Part shown: positions 10,809 through 22,141 of the stretch, in pieces
Numbering within the stretch: position 1 is the stretch's first letter
Layout: every line of letters begins with the position of its first letter
NCBI RefSeq assembly: GCF_910592395.1
Contig: NC_088326.1
Span: 3,293,001-3,353,000 of the forward strand
DNA length: 60,000 nt
DNA from: Lineus longissimus
Lineage: Eukaryota > Nemertea > Pilidiophora > Heteronemertea > Lineidae
Direction of reading: 5' to 3'
Translations under genes and position numbers: made by a program
The notes under the pieces: model-generated
Databases searched by the model: none
The model's input: only the letters and a program-made list of their open reading frames with translations
What the model was told of the DNA's origin: nothing

Positions 10809-12480
10809 TTGTCTTCATGAATTAAATGATTCTTTTGATGTGATATTCCTGATATTTGTGCTTTCAACCAACACAGGAGACATTGGAAGGGTCCAACATT
10901 GAGAAAAAATGATTTCCGTACACCTATTTTATTTCTTCGTGAGGAGGGAAATTGCATGTTTTGTTAATAAAATAATCGTCTGCTTCCAAAGACTAACCAC
11001 CCGGCAAGTGTGGAAATGAACAAGTGTTTTTGTTGTTTAACCAGTGGATTGGGGGAGTCCCTCACCCCCCCCCCCCGTTTCTCCAGTGGATTGCTGGGAT
11101 TTGAGCCAATGCATTGGGGGAAGGCCGACACTAATACTTTTTTGCCCCAATGTATCCTTGAAAATACCAGCTGCCGATTCGAACAACCATCCTCGGTAGT
11201 ACTCGAACGCCCGGAATCAGTATGTGCTGCAGTTTGAAAAGTTTGGGTGCATGAAGGGTATATGATAATGATAATGATAAAAATTTCGACATCTGTACAT
11301 GGATGATTAGACAACAAGAAAAGGAAGAAGAAAAAAAGAGAAAACTGTGGCAGATTCACCGGGAGTCGAACCCGTGACCTACCGATTCACAGTCAAACAC
11401 TCCAAGCGCTTTCATGCTGAATGGTGATTTTATTCGCATTTTATATGCGGTATGCAAACGAGCGCGCCGCAATTGTGACAAGGTCGCGCAGGTAGCAAAG
11501 TGATTTGCCGAAATAGTTCCAAGTAATCGTTTATTTCGATAGTTGCACAGATTTTTCTCAACATATCGTATTTATAAACCTCAGTGATATAAAAGATTAT
11601 CTTTGCAGTTGCTTCAACCTTTGAATGGCCTTTTTTAAAAAGCATTTAAAAATCTACTTCACCAGGGTCAGAGTCAGTCAATCAATCAATTGTTTTGGAA
11701 GACTCCGGCAGGGTCAAAAGAAATAGTTGTTGGCGCCGATGATGTCAGCAATATGGTGGATTTCCACCCCACCCGTGAGATTTGCTCTCGTCACGTCATT
11801 GAGCACATTGAGGTTGCACTGAGGTGCCATTACCACCTTCAGATAGCCAAATGCATCTAGTTTCTTTATTTGATGTGAAAACATGGGGTCATCTCGACTA
11901 TTTTTTCGCTATATATATGGCATCTAGGCACCAGTGGTTTTCAATTTATTTATTTATTTATTAAACCTCCATATACATGAAGAACACATAGTACATAAAA
12001 TTACGGTAATGAATAGGATGCCTGAACACATACATAAAATCACAGTATCATATACACAGTTAATGCCTGAGCATTAATTTGACCAAGCGATGGGAGGGGG
12101 AGTCCCTGACTCCGTAGCCCTCGTCCCGCAGGAGACAGCGCAGACTGTCAACGGCACCATCCTCCGCGCGGCGAGGGGCCAAAGAGTGAGGGACAGCCTC
12201 TCCCATCATCAGCTTTAATGGGTTAAAACCACATGAAAGAGTTTTTGATAAAAGTGTGCCCTTTACGGAATCCATACCTTCCGATAAAAACTTAGCAAAT
12301 AAAATTACATTCAAATCCCTTGCGGGGTAGTCAGTTTTAAAAATGTTTCTATATAATTTGGCACAATTTCTATCAACTAACGGTTTAACTTTTGAAACAT
12401 CCAGAGCTTCTAAAAGTCCACCACCTCTCGATAATATGTAAAGAGCAAGCTCTAGTGAACTCACACAACTGTATGTCCTA
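10809..12480. other. Repeat-derived DNA, one weak minus-strand ORF
   Basis: Contains a GC-run repeat (11035-11125), a tRNA B-box-like GGTTCGACTCC on the minus strand (about 11365), an inverted piece of the 930-bp repeat (about 11700-11765), TTTA microsatellite near 11945, and a minus-strand open frame of 134 codons (12060-12464). That frame is the same in copy 2 (35819-36223) but resembles no known protein, and its 5' end runs through the GC-run repeat's start block, so a host gene is unlikely. Confidence 0.45.
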
Positions 12481-12620
12481 GCAGACGATTTTTAAATACA
12501 TGATGTCCCACACCCGCACTTCAATGGCGCCGGTGTGAATAAATCTACTTGTGTGAATGGTCAATGGCTCATGACGTCATGAAATAATTGCGTCACGAGG
12601 AATGAAACAATGGGATTCAC
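12481..12620 (+). repeat. Dispersed 130-bp module GACGATTTTTAAATACATGA, member 1
   Basis: Starts GCAGACGATTTTTAAATACA and includes GGCGCCGGTGTGAATAAATC and a TGACGTCA CRE-like palindrome. It recurs at 16140-16271 and 18018-18150 in copy 1 and at 36240-36369 and 38880-39011 in copy 2, always in the same orientation. Confidence 0.75.
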
Positions 12621-14175
12621 GTCCGAGGTCTCGTTAAGCCCCTTACATGGGACTGATCTGATCTGGTCTGATTTGGTACCGTAGTTTCGCCATCACAGTG
12701 TTGGTTGGCCTACCAATCTTTGCAGTTCGGTATCAGTACCATTGATATTATTAAAGGTAGCTGTCGGCTGCCCAGTCACCTCCTATTCCACACAGGTAGT
12801 TTCCATCAACAAATTGCACAAAAAAAAGAAAAAAATCAAAATCTGACTGAATTATCACGCTTTTCCGTGTCACCCCAAATGGAATGGTGACTGTCATGAC
12901 TCTGTCTTGCATCTGCGGTTATCATAGTCAAACCACAGCCGCAATCAGCCCTTCACTAGTTTTTGCCATGTGCATACTGACTTGCTTGAACATTCTGATT
13001 TCTCCCACGGCCCGCCCTCGAAGAAATCAGTCATTGTATTCAGCAAAAAGCTTCTTCGAGTCAGGCCACCGATCGAGTACAAAGTTGGAAGAGGGATACT
13101 ATTCTATAATGTTAAACTCGGGTACTTGGTTGTCCGAAAATTCGAGCACCCTGTCCCTTATACCCGTACAATAGTTTATCACTATATTTCAATTTGCAAA
13201 GCCTACATAGTCCTTTTTAACTCATCCTATTACATGAACTTAAGAGCGGGCGTACAACATAACTTCGTTTTAGGATGGTATGAGGGACTTCTGATTATTA
13301 AAGAAACTGGACCTAGATACACCCAATACCATCTCCAAGACTTAGTCAGAGGACGGATATGTGGAGAGATGAAATTATCTAAAAGTCATAAAATACATTT
13401 ATGTGAGAATTTTGATTTGAGCAACTATACAGAAATCAACGAGGCAAACACAAAACTTTATCACTATTGCGAGTCTGCGGAAAATATTGTTTTGCTTACG
13501 TATAGAATCCGCCGATCTAATGCACCTATTATCAGCGAGGCTAAGAGAGTTATTTTATATTTAGAGCCAATAGATGCTGAGGTTTTGACTAGTAGGAACA
13601 ATGTGCAACAGAGGAATCATCGAATTACATACTACTACAATGCACCAATAAATCATAAGGACCATGTAATTGTTACCTTTACCATCGAAAAAATCGGCAT
13701 CAACAATGGCACTAAAGACACCAAGTTCGTTGTTTTCCAAAGAAGGCCACCAAACAATTTCAACGTCTATGATACAAAATGCACCTTGAAACAAACGCCC
13801 TCGCAACTTTATAACCCATTAGCTGGGTTGTTTATTTATTTTTGCACCGATTGGCCAAATTACAACAAAATATCATTCGCATTGGAAATAAGTTGTCCTG
13901 AAAGACTAGGCCCTGTTCTTAATGACCCCTTACTATACGAAGGACGCAAATTGCGTCACAAATATTTAGTACGGCGAAATATGGTGTCCCCAGATGGTTA
14001 AGCAAACGCGGCGATCTATTATTTTTCCCGCGAGAGACAGGAGATAATATGCGGATGAACAACTTGGTTTTTTTCAAAAAATCGTAATTTAAAGGGTTAG
14101 TACACCGTTCGTAATTACTGTTGGTCTGCTGTTATACACGATGCCGTAGTGCTGTATCATGCCTATGAATTGGCT

Positions 14176-15194
14176 GAAACTTGATATTTATAGTACATTT
14201 ACATGTATTTGTACATTTGTTTACATAACAGCATTGTTGAAATTTACATTCAGTGCGTATTAACATAAGTTAAATCTTTAAAATTCAATCACAAATTTCA
14301 TATTATCAACGAACGGCGTAGGCCTTTAAAGGAAATGGCATGATCACGTGATTGGGTCACGTTGGGCTCTATGATGCAGATTAAGGTATTATTTTCATGT
14401 ATTTAGTTGGAAAAATCGAGCATTTGTCACTTTCCTTCTGAGACATCACCGCATAAATTCACATATTTCCCACGAAAAAAAACATACGCACGACATTTGA
14501 ATCATCAGATCTAGAGAGTTTTCGCCGCAAATCGCCCGTTACGCCCACGTAAACGCCTATCCTGTTGTTCAACTTCCTGGTCACGATGCCGAACAAAGAG
14601 ATTTGCGTTCGCGTTGGAGTTTCGGGGGGTTTGCGAAAACGCCCAAATATTGAAAATCGCCGTAAAACTCACTTGCGACTGGACGGATTTTCTCGAGACA
14701 AAAACTAACCCGATCTGGATAAACTTGTTGACAGTAAGTTGATGAAATGTGGTCCTGCCAACTTCTCTGGTAATTCTTAAGGAACCGAGTCGGCATGAGT
14801 AAAAACACTTCGTTTGGATTTAGCTTATCATGTTTACATTTAATATATTTAGAGTTAGTGGTCTATTGCGTTCATGTTTATTTATGAGTTTTCGCAAATC
14901 TCCCGAAACGCCAACGTGAACGCCAGCCCAATGTTCGATCTCTTGATTGTGTTGACGTTTCGGTGTTTTGTGAAAACTCCCTATTGCAACTCCCTGGCCA
15001 ATCTCCTAGTCTCGCCATCGGTAACGGTTGCTTAGTGATACTAGCACTGTTTACTAGCGTACCTTTGCCCGAGAGCAAATTAAGCTAGTCCTCTCATTGG
15101 GAGATTGCTCCCTGGTTCAACTTTTTTTTAAACGGTGGCTGTTGTGGCGGTTGTTGCTGTGAAAATCCTGTCCGTCACAGCCGTGACTGCACCT
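14176..15194. other. Block absent from copy 2
   Basis: Present in copies 1 and 3 (from about 49035, split there by the LINE) but missing in copy 2, where 37938 joins the two flanks directly. It holds no gene I recognise. Two stretches, about 14521-14700 and about 14886-15010, are rich in gcgaaaac and cgcaaatc words and resemble each other. Confidence 0.65.
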
Positions 15195-15397
15195 ACAATT
15201 ACTAGCCGAGTTTGGAAAAAAAGGGTTCCACCGGTAGCGTAATGTACACACTGTATAATACAGTGCTCTGGCATGGCCTACACTGTGTACAACACTGTAT
15301 AAATGTACATCGACTGCGGATGTCGCCTTGAGTGAGAAATTGACACTATACAGATGCACAGTAGAACCTCTCTTAGCGGACACCTCTCTAATATGTA

Positions 15398-15590
15398 AAG
15401 AGCAAGCTCTAGTGAACTCACACAACTGTTTGACATGGGGGAGCCCCCCAAACCCCCGTCCTTCTGACATATTTAGCCAGTACATTGGGGGATGAGTCCC
15501 CCAAACCCCCTCCCCCGTTCTCTGAAAGTGACAGGTTTTAGTCAGTACATTGGGGGAGGCCCCCCCCCCAATGCCCCCCCCATTGGACTC
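15398..15590 (-). repeat. GC-run repeat, member at 15.4 kb
   Basis: Start block GAGCAAGCTCTAGTGAACTC, then three rounds of C-run, spacer and G-run. It is preceded by CAGTAGAACCTCTCTTAGCG (about 15359), which looks like the end of a pogo-like DNA element. The copy 2 counterpart is 38126-38335. Confidence 0.7.
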
Positions 15591-16271
15591 TAAAAATAGA
15601 ATTCCTTGGAGACGCTGAACAATAAGGCGCCATAAAGAAATAGTCCCCGCCCGGTAGCTGTCTCATATCTGCGGACAGAAGCAGCTCTTTGTGGTGAAAT
15701 AATAATTGAATTTTCCACCTGCTAGTCTAGATATTTGTGTATGTTTCTTCACCAGTTAGTTAATAACGAATTTTTGTAGCTGATATATTCTTAATTGTTT
15801 TAACGCATTTTTTTTATTCGTTTGGCGCCAAAATCAAGAATAGCAAATTTACGATCTTGACACTAGAGGCGCTGATGTCGTTCCGGAACGGTAGATGCTA
15901 AATCGGATAGCCAGGCGTTACGGGAACTCCTGCACTCTGACCACGTGAACTACATCATTACTTCACAGTTCCGGCACTGGGTCGAGTTTGGCAGTTCAAA
16001 TCACGTGACTGGATCTGGATTTAGTAGTGTTAAAACTGACTTTTTTGAAGTAAAGTACGTAAATCGAGAAGAAGAGAACGTTTGCTTTGTCTGTAAATGA
16101 AATGTCACAACTGTCTCCGCCGACGTTGTCCTGTATGATAGCAGACGATTTTTAAATACATGATGTCCCACACCCGCACTTCAGTGGCGCCGGTGTGAAT
16201 AAATCTACTTGTGTGAATGGTCAATGGCTCATGACGTCATGAAATAATTGCGTCACGAGGAAGGAAACAAT

Positions 16272-16969
16272 GGTCTCGTTAGGGAGTTTTTCCCAAATGT
16301 ACGCGATGATGACGTGCCCCATTAACAGGACGTAACATCTATTTTAAAATGCGTTTCCAAAGTGAATGCATGAGGACAACCCATTTGTGTCATATATCAC
16401 TGGAAACGCCCGATTCCCCTGATTCTGCAGGATGTTAAATCGGGCATTTTATTTCTTTAAATAAATCATTAGCGTCGCATTTGCTCCTAGCTCTGTTCAC
16501 CATCCCAAATGGCAATATTGCCAATTGGGCCAGACAATCACGAAAACCCCCAAATATTATACATTTCTTCCTGAATAATTCTTACAGAGACCATTCTCCC
16601 ATGAAAGACAGTTGCTTACGCTATACAAAAATCAAAAAGAAATCGAGGGTCAACCATTGAACTTTTGAGATATGTTGAATTTTACACAAATCAGCGAAAA
16701 ACGCACCAACTGGCACTGGACGGCATTTCAACACGGGGCTGACGCACATCCCAAGTTCAGTGTACACATACGTCGGCAACAACAGTATAAATGCGTAGTT
16801 TCTTGTTAGTCGCCTATTGAGTAGCGCTCCAGGTTTCAGAAACTCCAAAAAAACATGTCTTTGCCAAAACAACTGCTGAATCAACGCTGACATACTGTAA
16901 GGACCGAGAAATCAGTGATTTTAGGAATGGCCGCGCATGAATAACAAAAAAAAACTCCCTAATGAGACC
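16272..16969. mobile_element. 0.7-kb DNA element with GGTCTCGTTAGGGAGTTTTT ends (copy 1)
   Basis: The left end GGTCTCGTTAGGGAGTTTTT is matched by its near-perfect inverse AAAAAAAACTCCCTAATGAGACC at the right, flanked by the direct repeat AAT (16269-16271 and 16970-16972). A related locus at about 18138 shows the uninterrupted target ggaaacaatgggaatca, so the borders are certain. The inside has only short open frames with no known match. It is a non-autonomous element; the 3-bp duplication fits a Harbinger-type mechanism but the superfamily is not proven. Confidence 0.88.
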
Positions 16970-17188
16970 AATGGGAATCACGTCCGACGTGGTAACTGTG
17001 GGTGCGGTGCGACGTGAATGCAGGATCGGCCAACGCGCGGCCCGTATGGAATGCGACAAACTGTACCGGAACCAGAATTGTCATGGGTCTGCACAAATTT
17101 TTTCAGATTCGATGGACATGATGGATATATGAATTTTGTTTACACTTTATACATACGTAACCATTACACTCACTACGTTGTGTGAGTT

Positions 17189-19704
17189 AATATGTAAAGA
17201 GCAATCTCTAGTGAACTCACACAACTGTTTGACATGGGGGAGCCCCCAAACCCCCGTCCTTCTGACATATTTAGCCAGTACACTGGGGGATGAGTCCCCC
17301 AAACCCCCTCCCCCGTTCTCTGAAAGTGACAGGTTTTAGTCAGTACATTGGGGGGAAGGCCCCCCCCCCCATTGGCCTCTGAAAATAGAATTCCTTGGAG
17401 ACGTTGAACAATAAGGCCCCATAAAGAAGTAGTCCCGCCCCGGTAGCTGTCTCATATCTGCGGACAGAAGCAGCTCTTTGTGGTGAAATAATAATTGAAT
17501 GCATGTCATGACACCCAGGAGCTTTTTCTCATTTCTGAAACAGTTGCATGGTTGGAATGAATTTCCAAATCAGTCCGTCAAATCTCTATGCAATGAAAAT
17601 TGAAATGTCACAACTGTCTCCACCGACGTTGTCCTGTATGTCCTAGCAGACGATTTTTAAATAAATGATGTGATTGATATACTTGTAGATTGGAATGAAT
17701 TATTTCTTCAATGGTATGAAAGTTGAAAACCCTCTGACATGCCTGAGTACAAAAATGCAGAGGCAAGACACACCATGCATGTCATGACACCCAGGAGCTT
17801 TTTCTCATTTCTGAAACAGTTGCATGGTTGGAATAAATTTCCAAATCAGTCCGTCAAATCTCTATCCAAATGGAACACTATGACCACTCTATATTTGTGC
17901 AGTAGTGTTAAAACTGACTTTTTTGAAGTAAAGTACGTAAATCGAGAAGAAGAGGACGTTTGCTTTGTCTGCAATGAAATGTCACAACTGTCTCCGTCGA
18001 CGTTGTCCTGTATGTCCTAGCAGACGATTTTTAAAATCATGATGTCCCACACCCGCACTTCAGTGGCGCCGGTGTGAATAAATCTACTTGCGTGAATGGT
18101 CAATGGCTCATGACGTCATGAAATATTTGCGTCACGAGGAAGGAAACAATGGGAATCATGGTAACTGTGGTTGCGGTGCGTCGTGAAAGCAGGATCGGCA
18201 AGCGCGGCCCGTATGGAATGCAACAAACTGTACCGGAACCGGAACTGTCATGGGTCTGCACAAATTTTTTCAGATTCGATGGACATGATGGATATATGAA
18301 TTTTGTTTACACTTTATACACACGTAACCATTACACTCACTACGTTGTGTGAGTTAATATTATCAGTGCAGTGCCCTAGTAAGCGCGCAGCGCCTTTAGG
18401 TTGGGGGGGAAACCCCCCAAACCCCCTGGTTGGGACCCTGCTATAGTTCCTTCCGCCAATTTTTTGTTTTGATAGACATTTTTCTCCGTGTATCGCATTA
18501 GCAGTAACTCAACTCCATCGTCATAATAGCCGGCAAAGAAATGGAAAATGTCCCCCCCTCCGAAAGGTGTCCAGACTATCGTAGTCTGGGACTCTGGCAG
18601 ATTCTAATGTTAAGTGCAAGCTCTATTGAACTCGCGCAACTGTCGCCATGGAGAGCCCCTCCCCCCCCCCCCCAACCCCCGTCCTTCTGACATGTTTTAG
18701 CCAGTGCATTGGGGGGAAGGCCCCAAACCCCCTATTGGCCTCTCAATAAGTCCTTCCGAGCTGCTTACCCTGGGGCGCTCGAGTGGAACCCCCAAACCTT
18801 CATGATGGTGCAGTCCTTTGACAGAGCGAGGAAGAGGTACTCCTTTGATGGTACCCTAACTGCAACCCTCAACCATCATTACCCTTCCTTTTCACTGGCA
18901 TGATATTGGCAAGACTCCCACGAGGTCGTACTGGTGGCTTCCTTGAGGCAATTGCTTGTGGTCGTACCTGGGCAACCAATTCAAGGGGTCAGGATCTAGG
19001 GATCAGGTTTTTCCCCCACCAACATGTTGCCGAATGGTTAATGCATAAAAAATTGGTTGGAAAGGGTTTTTGCTGGCCAAGAGACTTGAAGACACTTTAC
19101 TCTTGAGGAACACCTGACTGATGAACAAAGAACTCAAGGAACATAGAACCCTCTTCATACCTGGGAGCATAAAAAGCCTGCTAGCGAATATTGATTATTC
19201 TTTAGAAAAAAACAGAAGATCTGCAAAACCAATGGTACCCCATAAAAACATGCATTCCTCCTTAAGGTGTCTTCGGATCCCACCACGGCCCATGTGGAAT
19301 TCGTTCAAAAGGTTTATTGAAATCTCAAAATAATTTTTTTTTTTCGGAACGCCTGCCCGTCTTTTGCTTCATTATTTCGGGATTATATCCATTTTAAGCA
19401 TCTTTTGGATATCATTACTAAAGTCTCAAAAATCAAAACACATATGTCGGGGGGTAAACCCCCAGAAATTGAAGTTTGATTAAAAAACAGTGAGAATAAT
19501 CGTCTGGTTCTCTCTCGGAGCTCAGAATAGTCGAGTTACTTCGCGCGTTTATCTCTTCTGGCGGCCATTTTAAGTCAAATTTAAGCCATTTGAAACGAAT
19601 CCATGGACTTGAGAAACATTGTTTACATTGGATGACGTCGTATGCACGTTAACCATAGTAGCGCTTCGCAGAAAAGCCTTCGGCTTTTCTGCTGCGCGCT
19701 TATT
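17189..19704. other. Block unique to copy 1 (internal duplication and GC-run repeats)
   Basis: Missing from copy 2, where the flanks join at about 39927. It contains a GC-run repeat (17189-17390), a short self-duplication (17495-17600 with 17775-17880), a second copy of the 16020-17188 region without the 0.7-kb element (about 17900-18358), another GC-run repeat (18607-18750), and about 600 bp (18750-19330) with many short open frames but no recognised protein. Confidence 0.65.
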
Positions 19705-19855
19705 AAGGACAACCTCTCTATTAAGGACACTGGTTTTGGTCCTAAACTGGTTGTTTCCATTCAATTTGAACTCTCTAATCAGGACAACTCTCTATTAAGG
19801 ACAGCACTTGTCAGTCCCAAGGGTGTCCTTAATAGAGAGGTTCTACTGTATATAT
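19703..19855. mobile_element. Short inverted-repeat element with AACCTCTCTATTAAGGACAC ends
   Basis: CCTCTCTATTAAGGACACTG near the left is matched by GTGTCCTTAATAGAGAGGTT near the right, and the right edge CTACTGTA fits a CAGTAGAACCTCTC-type end. Such ends are seen in pogo/Tigger-like elements with TA targets. It lies directly before ORF B; the copy 2 counterpart is about 39927-40080. Confidence 0.5.
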
Positions 19856-19868
19856 AATTCATCTCTAA

Positions 19869-20903
19869 TCGCTTTTATGGACGTATTGCGAACTCGTGTG
19901 GCGCCCTGAGCCGGCATCCAAGCGTTGCTTTGTGCCAACTTCGCTGAGGAAAAGGGACGACTGGAAATTTGACGCGAACTCCGTGTCCCTTATAATTATT
20001 TTGGCAGGTGTGACTCAACCAGAGGATACCTTGATCGTTTACGCTTTCCGAAACAAAACATTGCGAGCAGCCTACAACTCTACCGTCAACCGATATACAA
20101 CGTGCCCAACGGATTCGTCATACTACATGGCACGTCACGACCGGCTAATGAATCTATACAACATGCATTTCACCTTTGGCTGCGCAGACGGCCTCATCAG
20201 ATTGTTCAACATCTTTTTAGGACGGGTCACTTTTGATTTGACCATCCCGAAAAACGACAGATGTCGAAGACATAACTTGACTCGAATAGAGACACAGTTT
20301 TATGTGGAGAAAATTCTAGTAACGTGTCATTATAAGCGAGGAAAGAGACATTTTGATACTGTATATGACGTCGTCGAAGTAAACAAAACGATCAAATTAC
20401 TTGGAGGAATGGAAGTGCCTCTAAGAAACGATGTGACTTACTCTGATTTGGAATTAACGATAGTTGGCGATGCCGTAACCACTGTTGCCGGGGTAGGGGT
20501 GTTTGGAATTTGCTTTTTCCAAAGGTTGAATAACTACAAAGAGATACGGAAATCTGTTGACCCTTTTTCAATAGTTCCGCGATCTCTCTACAATGGTTAC
20601 AAACAAAAGTGGGGCCTAGATCTCAGTTTATTTGTCATTTTCTTCTTCAGAAGGATTCGAAATGATGCAGCGCTGTTCGGTACCAGAATAACTCCTGTAG
20701 TTCAGAACAGCCTCGTACAGAGAAAAAAAATGTCCATTTTTCGTGAAATAAAAATGAAACTATTGTACGTGTATACAAAACGAACTCGAGCCGATGTGTT
20801 ATTTTTCGTCCGGGGATGTCGATTGATGTTGGTGAAACCTACTAGAGGGCGTAATGAAGACACGGACGAGGTTTTATCAGTTTTATCATATTTACCTTTT
20901 TGA
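19869..20903 (+). CDS. Orphan ORF B, diverged paralogue of gene A exon 2 (copy 1)
   Basis: An open frame of about 345 codons with no ATG at its start (the first possible initiator codon, at 19896, is GTG), so it is likely a terminal exon. A gag acceptor at 19910 would start it in phase 0, the phase of gene A exon 1. No known family. Pairwise reading against gene A exon 2 shows colinear blocks: C-x-V-x-T-x-L near the start, an identical SSYYM, a (W/C)-(Y/A)-(E/D)-G-L-(L/I) block, and a (G/A)-D-(L/V)-L-F-F-x-R block near the end. The two therefore look like members of one family. Cys is sparse, there are many Arg and Tyr, and no membrane helix is certain (a VIFFF stretch near residue 250 is short). 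Confidence 0.55.
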   Translation, partial: SLLWTYCELVWRPEPASKRCFVPTSLRKRDDWKFDANSVSLIIILAGVTQPEDTLIVYAFRNKTLRAAYNSTVNRYTTCPTDSSYYMARHDRLMNLYNMHFTFGCADGLIRLFNIFLGRVTFDLTIPKNDRCRRHNLTRIETQFYVEKILVTCHYKRGKRHFDTVYDVVEVNKTIKLLGGMEVPLRNDVTYSDLELTIVGDAVTTVAGVGVFGICFFQRLNNYKEIRKSVDPFSIVPRSLYNGYKQKWGLDLSLFVIFFFRRIRNDAALFGTRITPVVQNSLVQRKKMSIFREIKMKLLYVYTKRTRADVLFFVRGCRLMLVKPTRGRNEDTDEVLSVLSYLPF

Positions 20904-22141
20904 AATTGTGAGTTGCATTCCCGCGGGCAGTCCGTCAACCCCTGCACATGATGGGGGGACGTTTGAGTTCCGCCCGTCATGTGACTGATTTCGGAGCCTC
21001 ATTAGCCTACCCAAGCAACTACATGCACATATAGATAGGAAAAGATGCGGTCATAACATTTAAGAACTGACTGTAATGATAAAACTATCCGTGTGAGGTA
21101 GATCTCTCACCCCATCATGGTCGCGTCGAGAGTACGGAACGCCGGGCCCGTCTCTTCAAAGGCGACCAATGAAGGGGAGAGGCTTATGTAACCGTTAAGG
21201 GTACATCCTCCTGAGGGTATCATCCATCGGATAATCCTGACGTCTTGAACGTCCGGAGGAGAATCCCACGGTTACGGTTAGAAAGTGTCATTTAAAGATT
21301 ATGTATTTGAGATGGTATCCGCGTACGGTGGCTTGGAAAGGCCATCATATATTCTGAATGTACTAATTAACTTCTTAATACTTGAGCGTTTGACCTATGA
21401 CTTAAGCACTCAACTTATAACTACTACAAAAAATTTATAAGGCGAGCTTATATGTTTTTGCTACTATAATTTATTATGCTATACTTTAATATCTCGAGCG
21501 CTCAACTTGAATCTCCAGCACTCGACTTATCTCGAATGCTCGCTCGACGTGCGTCGGAGTATGAACTCGCCTTTAGCGAACAATTGTACTTCACAAACAT
21601 AGTTTCTAAGGGGCGGAGCTACAGGGGTTTAGGGGCAGGCCGAAGTTACCAAACATTTTTTTTCCATGATTTCGGCCAAAAAAATTCAAAGAGGGTCCTT
21701 TTGCCCCCCTCCAAAAAGTTGGGGAAGGGCCTGTATTATCAATGTTCGTATACATTTCCTAATGTAATCGTTCTCAACACAATGGAAGTCTGTAACCTAC
21801 ATAAGTGACGGTCAGATGACATACATTTTTCACGCTATATTTCTTTTAAAGCATGCAATCCCCAGGTGCCGCCATTAGCAACAATGGGACACGCATCCAT
21901 GCACAGCTACAAGACTGTCTGATATGTGCATATAAAAGCCATCATACTGCAGCGCGCCAATGTGCCGTGCCACATATTCTATTGATGCATTCCATTTATT
22001 GATTCTAATTTATGGACCTTCTTTTAAATGAAACTACTTTTGAGATGAATGTGGTGGCCTCCTGAAGCAAAATATTTCGAAATTATTATGACGTCATTTC
22101 TGTAAAACACTGATGAATTCTCTGTCTCCTCTTCGTTCCAG
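20904..22141. other. Between ORF B and the tetraspanin TM3 exon
   Basis: No gene recognised. Around 21360-21560 short words such as GAGCGCTCAACTT and CACTCGACTTATCTCGA recur, giving a dyad-rich patch. The 21600-21720 stretch (GGGGCGGAGCTACAGGGG, later CCATGATTTCGGCC) looks like a dispersed repeat end. The copy 2 equivalent is 41129-42526 and has an extra segment at 41266-41423. Confidence 0.5.

Larger units (their letters stand above)
2994..12959 (+). other. Long repeat-filled intron of orphan gene A (copy 1)
   Basis: Inferred intron of 9966 bp between gtaatg and the ctag acceptor. The copy 2 intron is 9938 bp (26776-36713), but in copy 3 it is only 638 bp (47172-47809). The difference is one block of about 9.3 kb, starting at the TAA target of the Harbinger-like element (about 3297) and ending at about 12635. 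It holds all the repeats described below. Confidence 0.6.
2736..14001 (+). pseudogene. Orphan gene A, copy 1 (two exons, damaged)
   Basis: Exon 1 (2736-2993) is 86 codons from an ATG in good context (caaaATGacc) and ends at a gtaatg donor in phase 0. Exon 2 lies 10 kb downstream (about 12949 or 12960 to 14001). The protein family is not recognised; see the copy 3 entry for domain notes. Two lesions set this copy apart. First, five T instead of four follow the ctag acceptor at 12959, so the acceptor inferred for copies 2 and 3 would shift the frame and stop after six codons. An upstream atcag acceptor at 12948 would rescue it. Second, a 19-bp deletion near 13937 shifts the C-terminus, replacing about 50 conserved residues with 21 others before the stop. 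The long second exon has no ATG at its open start, so it is not a single-exon gene. Confidence 0.6.

Noticed and set aside
11340-11405. Possible tRNA gene on the minus strand
   Set aside because: It has a good B-box (GGTTCGACTCC) and T-arm but no A-box or acceptor pairing; a SINE remnant is more likely.
12060-12464. 134-codon minus-strand frame, conserved in copy 2
   Set aside because: The copies are too recent for conservation to mean much, and its 5' end lies in a dispersed repeat. Kept only as a note in the region entry.
18709-19333. Three adjacent plus-strand frames in the copy-1-only block
   Set aside because: They lie in different frames with no recognisable protein or splice pattern; they could be an old transposon gene but nothing supports a call.
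21105-21290. Structured-RNA candidate (GC-rich stretch with GGAGGA and CCTCCTGAGG words)
   Set aside because: It does not match 5S or another RNA family I can recognise, and the copies differ too little to test for compensatory changes.
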